A stretch of DNA of 64,000 nucleotides from JAFDWI01 sp963764215 (lineage in GTDB: Bacteria > Actinomycetota > Acidimicrobiia > Acidimicrobiales > Iamiaceae). Positions 56,942 through 64,000 of this stretch are shown here, in pieces. The stretch is taken from positions 49,272 to 113,271 of the forward strand of contig CAVXRS010000004.1 in assembly GCA_963764215.1 (NCBI GenBank), in the 5' to 3' direction. Under the pieces are notes generated by a model. That model saw only the letters and a program-made list of their open reading frames with translations, did not search any database and had not been told where the DNA came from. Each line of letters opens with the position of its first letter. Within the stretch, counting starts at the first letter, position 1. The position numbers were made by a program, and so were the translations under genes.

Positions 56942-57909
56942 CCGATCCATCAAAACGCCTGCTGGTTGAAGCCGACCTTGCGCCAATCATGGGTGGCCGT
57001 TTCCAACCGACCGGCTTCCCTGATATCGGCAACGCCACCTACGACCGCTACGACGCCGGCAGCGGCGAGTGGCTGAGCTGTCTGCTGGTCGAGTCGGCCC
57101 AGTCGATGGCCAACCGGCTCGAAGCGGTGGGCTGGAATGACCTGTCCGACACCCCGGAGTCCACGCTCGACGGGCTGCCCTATGTGCGAGTCGTCCGAGA
57201 GGACGGCGAGTATGTGACTTCGAGTCGCACCGAGGCACACCGGCTGGCCTCCGCATTCATCAAGGACGCCACGCTCGATGGCGTGGACATGAAAGCGGTG
57301 ATCAAGGACCGGTTGAACCTGGGCGATGATCGACCTCTTTCTCCCCGGGAGATTGCTGCGGCCGTATTCGCGCTCGACCCGTTGTGTCTCATCCACGGGG
57401 TGTTCTTCGCCGAGAGCGCCAAGTTCTGGCCCGGTCAACCCAAGATCGCCCGCGCCCTGACCGGGGCGATCGACGCGATCGATGTGCGACGCGCCGAATC
57501 GGGCGGGGTGAAGCGTGACCACGTGCGCCACTCGATCGGCGACACCGGCGGCAGCGCCGAGGGCTACGGGTCGATCCCGTTCCACCGCACCGAGTGGACC
57601 GCTCGTCGGATCGTCGCCACGTTCTCACTCGACCGCGCCCAGTTGCGTTCCTACGGTTTGTCCGATGAGGCGACCGATCTGCTCGATGCCATCGCCCGGT
57701 GGGAGGTCCGATCTCTGCTCGATGCGCCCTTGCGCCTCCGTACGGCCTGTGACCTGGAGGCCACCGACGAGGTCGACAAGTCGCTCGGGAGTCTGGACCA
57801 GCTCGAGAAGGAGATCCGTTCGGGCGTTGCCGCATCTGGCGACGCGCTCGGTTCAGGCGAACCTCTCGAAGTCGTCTGGGAACCCAAGCCGAAGAAGTCG
57901 AGCTCCTGA
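56938..57909 (+). CDS. csb1: Csb1 (Cas7-like backbone subunit), type I-G
   Basis: GSU0053-type Cas7 of 323 residues, forming the backbone along the crRNA. Family features: QPTGFPDIGNATYDR, LLVESAQSMANRLEAVGWND, GSIPFHRTEWTARRIVATFS, and HGVFFAESAKFWPGQPKIAR. ATG 56938 is preceded by GAGGAG and overlaps the csx17 stop. The Asp/Ser/Lys tail is not conserved. Coupled to csb2 by TGATG. Confidence 0.94.
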   Translation: MTDPSKRLLVEADLAPIMGGRFQPTGFPDIGNATYDRYDAGSGEWLSCLLVESAQSMANRLEAVGWNDLSDTPESTLDGLPYVRVVREDGEYVTSSRTEAHRLASAFIKDATLDGVDMKAVIKDRLNLGDDRPLSPREIAAAVFALDPLCLIHGVFFAESAKFWPGQPKIARALTGAIDAIDVRRAESGGVKRDHVRHSIGDTGGSAEGYGSIPFHRTEWTARRIVATFSLDRAQLRSYGLSDEATDLLDAIARWEVRSLLDAPLRLRTACDLEATDEVDKSLGSLDQLEKEIRSGVAASGDALGSGEPLEVVWEPKPKKSSS

Positions 57910-59345
57910 TGACCGTCGAATTGGTCCTGCGCTTTCCGCTGGGGCGCTTCCATGCGACCCCGTGGGGAGAGAACCACAACGAGGGCGGGATCGAATGGCC
58001 GCCCTCGCCATGGCGCCTACTGCGGGCGTTGTATGCAACCTGGCGGAGCCGTGCTCCGGAGCTCGACGCGGACGCGGTGCTGTCGCTGCTCGACGAGCTG
58101 GCCTCACCGCCCGAGTTCGTGCTGCCACGCCATGCGGCGTCCCACACCCGACACTATCTGCCCGGTCCCTCCCACAAGGCGGGGGTGTCGACCGATACCT
58201 CCAAGGTCCTCGACGCGTTCGTGGCGGTCGACCCGTCCGATGAACTCATCGTCCGTTGGGAGACCGACCTCGATGATGAAGCACGGGGAATCCTCTCGCG
58301 ACTCGCAGGCGAACTCACCTATTTCGGGAGAGCGGAGTCGATCTGCGATGCCGAGGCTCGCTTTGAACGATCGTCCCGCGAATCCCCTGTCTATCGAGCT
58401 TTGGATCCGACCGACCCGGCCGAATCGGTGTCGTTGCTCGTCGCCGACCGTCCGCTTGACGAAGACGCCTTGACGGTCACGACCACCCAGGTGCGCAGCA
58501 AGCTGAGACAGCGTGAACCGCCGGCGACAACTCGGTTTCGCTATCCGCGCCCGACGCCGGGTCCTGAGGTGCAGGCGCGGCCTGCTCGCACACGAGACAC
58601 CACCAAGGTGACGGCCGTGCGCTGGTCGCTTGCAACGAATGCCCTCCCATCGAAACATGCGGCGGTCGCGTGGGCCGACACCCTGCGCCTGGCCGCATTG
58701 AGCCGCTATGGCGACATCCGTCCGGGCATCGACCGCAGCGACTACCCGCCAGCGCTCAGCGGGAAGTCACCGGAGGGGAACCGCAACAACACCCAGCACT
58801 CCCACGCCCACTGGTTCGCGTTTGCGGACCCCGGCGATGAGCTGCTGCGCACGATCGCGGTCTGGGCACCGGCGGGTTTCAACGATGACGTGCTCGACGC
58901 GTTGGCGAGCATCACCTGGCTGCGTCGTCAGGGCATCAGCGATGTGCACTCCAGCCGAGTCGGCGTCGAGGGTTGGGGAACCGCGGCCGAGGTCCTGCCC
59001 GAACTCACCGGCCCGGCACGGAAGTGGGTGAGCTACACACCATTCGCCCCGACCCGACATCGTCACAAACGAGACGGGAATCTCCAGGGCTTCCACGTCG
59101 ATCAGGTTCGCCGGGAGCTGGCTTGGCGAGGCTTCGACGGAGCCAGTGCCCACATCACTACGACGACCCCGGGAAACGGCGACTGGCACCATTTTCGGCG
59201 CTACCGACCTGGACGCGAACGCCTGAGGGATGCCCGCTCGGTAGTGGGCGTCGAGGTCGAATTCGACGAACCGGTGGGGGGCCCCATTGCTCTCGGATCG
59301 TTGAGCCACTTCGGTCTCGGGCTGTTCATGCCGATAGACACCTGA
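57909..59345 (+). CDS. csb2: Csb2 (Cas5-Cas6 fusion), type I-G
   Basis: 478 residues, GSU0054 family. N-terminal Cas5-like part (VELVLRFPLGRFHATPWGEN, WPPSPWRLLRALYATW); the C-terminal half has RAMP features and ends with GPIALGSLSHFGLGLFMP, the glycine-rich RAMP loop. In this type it supplies both Cas5 and the Cas6 processing function, which explains the absence of a separate cas6. His residues in HSHAHWFAF could serve cleavage; not proven. Confidence 0.92.
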   Translation: MTVELVLRFPLGRFHATPWGENHNEGGIEWPPSPWRLLRALYATWRSRAPELDADAVLSLLDELASPPEFVLPRHAASHTRHYLPGPSHKAGVSTDTSKVLDAFVAVDPSDELIVRWETDLDDEARGILSRLAGELTYFGRAESICDAEARFERSSRESPVYRALDPTDPAESVSLLVADRPLDEDALTVTTTQVRSKLRQREPPATTRFRYPRPTPGPEVQARPARTRDTTKVTAVRWSLATNALPSKHAAVAWADTLRLAALSRYGDIRPGIDRSDYPPALSGKSPEGNRNNTQHSHAHWFAFADPGDELLRTIAVWAPAGFNDDVLDALASITWLRRQGISDVHSSRVGVEGWGTAAEVLPELTGPARKWVSYTPFAPTRHRHKRDGNLQGFHVDQVRRELAWRGFDGASAHITTTTPGNGDWHHFRRYRPGRERLRDARSVVGVEVEFDEPVGGPIALGSLSHFGLGLFMPIDT

Positions 59346-59365
59346 AGCTGGAGAAGGGGAGGACC

Positions 59366-61027
59366 ATGAACGAAACGGCCGATGTACCGGACCTCGTGCC
59401 GGCGCGCATGGTGAACGAGTTCAGCTACTGCAAGCGGCTGTTCTTCCTGGAGTGGGTGAACGCGGAGTTCGCGGACAATCTCGACACTGTCGAGGGGCGG
59501 TGGAAACACCGAGCGGTCGACACTGAGCGTGGCGCGGCACCCCTACCCGAGGAAGGTGCACTGAGGGTGGCACGCTCAGTTTTGTTGTCGTCGCCGGCGC
59601 TCGGCGTGGTGGCCAGGACCGACCTGCTCGAAGGTGCCGACAATGGCACCGTCGTCCCGGTGGATACCAAGCGGGGAAGCCCACCGGACAACCCCGAACG
59701 CTCCTGGGAACCCGAGCGGGTACAGGTGTGTCTGCAAGGCCTGCTGTTGCGAGCGATGGGCTATGAGTGCGATCACGGGATCCTCTACTTTGCCGAAACC
59801 AGAGAACGGGTGGTGGTCGACTTCGACCACGAGCTGATCGAACGGACGACCGAACTGCTGGATGAGCTACGTTCGGTCGCCGCTTCCAGCACGCCGCCTC
59901 CCCCGCTGGTGGACAGTCCGAAGTGTCCGCGCTGTTCTCTGGTGGGCATCTGCCTGCCCGATGAGGTGAACACGCTGGCCGATCGAAGCGAGGCGAAGCC
60001 CCGTCGGCTCATTCCCAGAGGCGACGCGCCACGACCGTTCTATGTGACCGAACAGGGAGCCTGGCTGTCGAAGGAGAAAGGGCGGATCATCGCAAAACGG
60101 AAGGGCGAGCCGTTGGCGTCGATTCGCATGCTGGACGTCTCCCAGGTGTGTCTGTATGGCAATGTCCAGGTATCCAGCCAACTCTTCCGGGAACTGTTCG
60201 CCCGCGACATTCCCGTCTGCTGGTTTTCCTATGGCGGCTGGTTCTCGGGAATGGGGACGGGTCTGCCGGCAAAGAACGTCGAGTTGCGACGACGCCAGGT
60301 CGTCGTCGCCGCGCAAGGTGGTCTCGAAATTGCCCGACAGATCGTCCGTGGCAAGATCCGGAACAGCCGCACGTTGCTGCGCCGCAACGCAAAGGCCCGA
60401 GACGACACGGTCCTGGCGCAGCTGAAGGACTTGGCTGACCGGGCGCTGGAAGTCGACTCGGCGGCTTCGCTCCTCGGGATCGAGGGAACGGCCGCTCGAC
60501 TGTACTTCGGGAGGTTCGCGTCGATGCTGACCGAGGACAAGAGCCTGCCGGGAGCGCCGTTCAGCTTCGAGGGCCGGAATCGCCGCCCGCCGCTGGACCC
60601 GGTCAACTGCCTGTTGAGCTATGTCTACGGACTCCTCACCAAGGAACTGACCGTCGCGCTCTGGGCAGTGGGATTCGACCCGTATCTGGGCTTCTACCAT
60701 CGGCCTCGCTTCGGCCGGCCAGCGCTGGCACTGGATGTCGCCGAGGAGTTCCGGCCGCTGATCGCCGAGTCGGTGGTGATCAACCTGATCAACAACGGCG
60801 AGGTTGGCGAGTCGTCATTCCAGGTGCGAGCAGGCGGCGTGGCATTGACTTCGTCGGGGCGGAAGAAGGTGTTGTCGGCCTATGAACGTCGGATGAGCCA
60901 CGAGCTCCGCCATCCCGAGTTCGGCTACACGGTGAGCTACCGCCGAACACTGGAGGTGCAGGCTCGACTGCTTGCCGTTCATGTGATGGGCGAAGTTCCC
61001 ACCTACAAGGCGGTGGTCACGAGATGA
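59366..61027 (+). CDS. cas4-cas1: Cas4-Cas1 fusion protein
   Basis: 553 residues joining two adaptation proteins. Residues 1-195, Cas4 nuclease: FSYCKRLFFLEWV (first Cys), VVPVDTKRGS (D-x-K motif), and the C-terminal cysteines CPRCSLVGIC. Residues 215-553, Cas1 integrase: catalytic Glu in LLGIEGTAARLYFG, His in DPYLGFYHRPRFGRPALALD and the following Asp/Glu. Fusion is usual in type I-G; Cas4 trims prespacers for PAM. ATG 59366 follows GGGGAGGA. Coupled to cas2. Confidence 0.95.
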   Translation: MNETADVPDLVPARMVNEFSYCKRLFFLEWVNAEFADNLDTVEGRWKHRAVDTERGAAPLPEEGALRVARSVLLSSPALGVVARTDLLEGADNGTVVPVDTKRGSPPDNPERSWEPERVQVCLQGLLLRAMGYECDHGILYFAETRERVVVDFDHELIERTTELLDELRSVAASSTPPPPLVDSPKCPRCSLVGICLPDEVNTLADRSEAKPRRLIPRGDAPRPFYVTEQGAWLSKEKGRIIAKRKGEPLASIRMLDVSQVCLYGNVQVSSQLFRELFARDIPVCWFSYGGWFSGMGTGLPAKNVELRRRQVVVAAQGGLEIARQIVRGKIRNSRTLLRRNAKARDDTVLAQLKDLADRALEVDSAASLLGIEGTAARLYFGRFASMLTEDKSLPGAPFSFEGRNRRPPLDPVNCLLSYVYGLLTKELTVALWAVGFDPYLGFYHRPRFGRPALALDVAEEFRPLIAESVVINLINNGEVGESSFQVRAGGVALTSSGRKKVLSAYERRMSHELRHPEFGYTVSYRRTLEVQARLLAVHVMGEVPTYKAVVTR

Positions 61028-61317
61028 GTGGGCGACGGCGATTCCTGGTCGCCTACGACATCCGGGAGAAGACGCGGCTCCGTCGCGTCTACGACGTTGT
61101 CAAGGACCACGGGGATCGGCTTCAATACTCGGTGTACGTCTGTGACCTGACCGAGATGGAGAAGATCGGTTTGCTGGCTGCCCTGCGAATTGAGATGAAG
61201 CAATCCGAGGACAGCGTGGCAATCGTGGACCTGGGCCTTGCGACGTCGGCGTCTCCACAGATCGAGTTCATGGGTACCGCACTTCCACTTCCTGACGATG
61301 GCCCACTCATCATCTGA
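61024..61317 (+). CDS. cas2: Cas2
   Basis: 97-residue Cas2, partner of Cas1 in spacer integration. N-terminal FLVAYDIREKTRLRRVYDVV has the catalytic-site Asp; RLQYSVYVCDLTEMEKIGL continues the ferredoxin-like fold. ATG overlaps the cas4-cas1 stop. The CRISPR array begins 171 bases after the stop. Confidence 0.95.
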   Translation: MSGRRRFLVAYDIREKTRLRRVYDVVKDHGDRLQYSVYVCDLTEMEKIGLLAALRIEMKQSEDSVAIVDLGLATSASPQIEFMGTALPLPDDGPLII

Positions 61318-61488
61318 TCTGTGCGAGCGCTCGAGTGCGGCCAGGCACTCCGGGGACCACTCGCACCCAGATCACCAGGCATTTCCTTGCTCCTTGACAA
61401 TCGAAGAGCCACCACCGGCCCGATCCGACGTTCAGGGCTCGCCTTCGCCTGGAAACACCCAGGCCGGAGGCGGTGTAAAGTGCGAGCC
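61318..61488 (+). promoter_or_regulatory. CRISPR leader
   Basis: 171 bases between cas2 and the first repeat. TTGACA at 61394-61399 is a perfect -35 hexamer but has no good -10 at 17 bases; TGTAAAGT at about 61474 could be a -10. Position next to cas2 and the exact repeats here, with variant repeats far away, mark it as the leader end. Confidence 0.6.
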
Positions 61489-63969
61489 CTGATCCCTCCC
61501 CTTCGGGGGAGGCTCCATTGCGGCGCCGGTGTCGTGCAGCGCGCATCGACGATGCCCGGCGGCGCCTGATCCCTCCCCTTCGGGGGAGGCTCCATTGCGG
61601 CAGCCGTCGGTGGCTCCTGCGCCGTCGCTCGCCGACTGATCCCTCCCCTTCGGGGGAGGCTCCATTGCGGCGGCGGACGACCGTCTGAGTCGCTGTTTCG
61701 CGCTAGCTGATCCCTCCCCTTCGGGGGAGGCTCCATTGCGGCCGGCGCAGGCCGTCGAGTCTCTGGCGTCGTCCGACAGACTGATCCCTCCCCTTCGGGG
61801 GAGGCTCCATTGCGGCGAGCATCAGGATCCTGACGACGGCAGGTCCACGACGTCGACCTGATCCCTCCCCTTCGGGGGAGGCTCCATTGCGGCGCGGTGA
61901 CGTCTCCGACGGCGCCCCGCTGGCGGCTGATCCCTCCCCTTCGGGGGAGGCTCCATTGCGGCGCTGGGCCATGCGACCACTCGCCCAGGTCGTCAGCTGA
62001 TCCCTCCCCTTCGGGGGAGGCTCCATTGCGGCGTCGAGGTCTGGGGTCGGTGAGCCGGTCGCCGCGGCTGATCCCTCCCCTTCGGGGGAGGCTCCATTGC
62101 GGCAGCGATGCTCGGACGGTCGGCACGCCATGCGCACTGATCCCTCCCCTTCGGGGGAGGCTCCATTGCGGCTCGCCGGGCCTCATGCCGTTCGGCGATC
62201 CTGCTGCTGATCCCTCCCCTTCGGGGGAGGCTCCATTGCGGCCTGCGGCGCCATCGGCGAGGCTCGCGATACCCGCTGCTGGGCCTGATCCCTCCCCTTC
62301 GGGGGAGGCTCCATTGCGGCAGCGACGGCTCACGGCGTCGGCGCCGAGCTCGGCTGATCCCTCCCCTTCGGGGGAGGCTCCATTGCGGCCGCGGCTCGAC
62401 AGCCGCGGTTGCCGACGGCTCCACGGTCCTGATCCCTCCCCTTCGGGGGAGGCTCCATTGCGGCGTAGCGACTGCCGGCGTCGTCGGCATCTCGATCGCG
62501 CTGATCCCTCCCCTTCGGGGGAGGCTCCATTGCGGCCCGGCCACCGCGTGCGAGCTCGTCGGCCTTCCGACCTGATCCCTCCCCTTCGGGGGAGGCTCCA
62601 TTGCGGCGAGCAGCTCGCCGAGCATCGCTGACGGCTGCCGCTGGCTGATCCCTCCCCTTCGGGGGAGGCTCCATTGCGGCCACGACCAGGTCGGCGACCG
62701 TCTCGGCCCGGCCGACTGATCCCTCCCCTTCGGGGGAGGCTCCATTGCGGCAGCCGCACGCGGCCGCCGCGACGTGGATTCCGATCTGATCCCTCCCCTT
62801 CGGGGGAGGCTCCATTGCGGCGTCCTACGCTCCACGGCCGAGTCGCTCCGGTGCCCGACCTGATCCCTCCCCTTCGGGGGAGGCTCCATTGCGGCGCGTC
62901 TGGCCGCTCCTCGGGCCTCGTCGCCCCTGATCCCTCCCCTTCGGGGGAGGCTCCATTGCGGCACACGCGCTCGTCGGGCGACGGACTCAGTCGACGGCTG
63001 ATCCCTCCCCTTCGGGGGAGGCTCCATTGCGGCTTCCCAGAGGTCGTGTGGGGTGGCCCAGGGGTTGAGCTGATCCCTCCCCTTCGGGGGAGGCTCCATT
63101 GCGGCTGAGTAGCTACCTGCGAGGTAAGCGTATCGGCACCCTGATCCCTCCCCTTCGGGGGAGGCTCCATTGCGGCGGCTTCGCGTCGTCGTTGTGCTCG
63201 CCACCCGACGGGCTGATCCCTCCCCTTCGGGGGAGGCTCCATTGCGGCCCGATCACCCCAAGAAGGGTTCCCACCGACGGGGCCCTGATCCCTCCCCTTG
63301 GGGGAGGCTCCATTGCGGCGGTGGTCCCGTTGCGAAGCCCGACGAACGAAGCCGCCTGATCCCTCCCCTTCGGGGGAGGCTCCATTGCGGCCGATCGACG
63401 CGGCCTCGGCCTGCTGCAACAGGACCAGCTGATCCCTCCCCTTCGGGGGAGGCTCCATTGCGGCGCAGCGTCGATGTCCGCCTTCGAGCAGGACCACGAA
63501 GCTGATCCCTCCCCTTCGGGGGAGGCTCCATTGCGGCTGGTTCTCCAGCAGGCCTGCCGGTGAGGTCGCGAGCGCTGATCCCTCCCCTTCGGGGGAGGCT
63601 CCATTGCGGCCAACGATGCTTGGCTCATGTCGATCCACCCGGAGGCTGATCCCTCCCCTTCGGGGGAGGCTCCATTGCGGCAACTCGGGCAGGTGCCCGT
63701 AGCCCGGGTGGTTCGCCTGATCCCTCCCCTTCGGGGGAGGCTCCATTGCGGCGTGCCGGGCTTCGCACCAGCGTCGGCGAACACGATGCCTGATCCCTCC
63801 CCTTCGGGGGAGGCTTCCATTGCGGCCGGCGGCCAACTGGGCCTTCGCCAGGCCCACGATGCTGATCCCTCCCCTTCGGGGGAGGCTCCATTGCGGCCCG
63901 CGGGTACCGTGCCAGGTCCCGACCGTGTCAGTGCTGATCCCTCCCCTTCGGGGGAGGCTCCATTGCGGC
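61489..63969 (+). CRISPR. Type I-G CRISPR array, 35 repeats in window, open at the end
   Basis: Repeats of 36 bases begin CTGATCCCTCCCCTTCGG and end GGCTCCATTGCGGC; the middle CCTCCCC-TTCG-GGGGAGG forms a 7-bp stem with a UUCG tetraloop. 35 copies are seen, starting 61489, 61566, 61636 ... 63862, 63934. Two are variants: copy 26 (63285-63319) lacks the C of the loop (35 bases) and copy 33 (63790-63826) has an extra T (37 bases). Spacers are 31-42 bases, all different. The last 31 bases of the window look like part of another spacer, so the array may go on. Confidence 0.98.
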
Positions 63970-64000
63970 CCGTAGGCGTCGGTGACGCTGGCCCGCCTAA

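Noticed and set aside
61122..63857. Long antisense open frame of about 900 residues with repeated Arg-Asn-Gly-Ala-Ser-Pro blocks
   Set aside because: It is the translation of CRISPR repeats and spacers; no start site or family, and it runs over cas2.
1..64000. tRNA or rRNA genes, IS elements, prophage
   Set aside because: I saw no tRNA cloverleaf, rRNA, transposase, integrase or phage gene; a tRNA scan would be needed to be sure.

Overview
The window is a high-GC segment of bacterial chromosome, most likely from an actinobacterium. Evidence: strongly G/C-biased third codon positions, many GTG starts, a mycofactocin locus, a SARP-type regulator, a sortase and MurB/CysS of actinobacterial character. 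System I cytochrome c maturation genes plus a mycofactocin locus with flavoprotein partners would fit Acidimicrobiia-like lineages, but that placement is inference. Many genes between about 7 and 50 kb carry single-base frameshifts while their motifs stay intact (including the essential cysS), so the assembly probably holds residual indel errors; such genes are given as one CDS spanning the frame breaks.

Layout. 1-2.8 kb: ccmABCDE (minus), cut at ccmE. 2.9-3.9 kb: class E-like sortase. 3.9-4.6 kb: enoyl-CoA hydratase. 4.7-7.4 kb: zinc-type ABC importer (znuACB-like) with a Zur-like box at the start of its binding-protein gene. 7.5-11.8 kb (plus): FGGY sugar kinase, small membrane protein, mycofactocin-type SDR and glycosyltransferase mftF. 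12-13.2 kb: secreted lectin-like protein behind a strongly base-paired leader. 13.3-23.0 kb (minus, read from the right): one ten-gene operon mftA-mftB-mftC-OYE1-OYE2-etfA-fixC-fixX-etfB-mftE. 23.2-25.1 kb (plus): mycofactocin-dependent alcohol dehydrogenase and TetR regulator MftR. 25.1-25.6 kb: a gene-free stretch with short repeats, a C-rich hairpin and a clear terminator.

25.6-29.2 kb: large SARP/ATPase regulator. 29.3-31.8 kb: P450, 3Fe-4S ferredoxin and a di-iron-like hydrolase. 32.1-33.3 kb: a protein of tandem 9-residue repeats coupled to an RDD membrane protein. 33.3-35.9 kb: acyl-CoA dehydrogenase, TSUP transporter and a 5'-truncated cysH. 35.9-39.3 kb: proVWX, with a circularly permuted ProX. 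39.5-43.8 kb: cysS, a metallo-beta-lactamase/Rieske fusion and murB. 44-50 kb: a roughly 2,000-residue LPXTG surface protein. 50.2-51.9 kb: PIN and Fic proteins. 52.2-64 kb: a complete type I-G (formerly I-U) CRISPR-Cas locus (cas3, csx17, csb1, csb2, cas4-cas1, cas2) with an array of 35 repeats that runs to the window end.

How parts work together. The mycofactocin locus contains precursor peptide, maturation enzymes, dehydrogenases, and an ETF with an ETF:quinone-oxidoreductase-like pair, which together could pass electrons from alcohols through mycofactocin to the quinone pool; neither mftD nor mftG is seen here. The same GTTAC-N6-GTAAC palindrome lies upstream of mftR and of the acyl-CoA dehydrogenase, suggesting shared control. 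The sortase and the LPXTG protein are a plausible enzyme-substrate pair.
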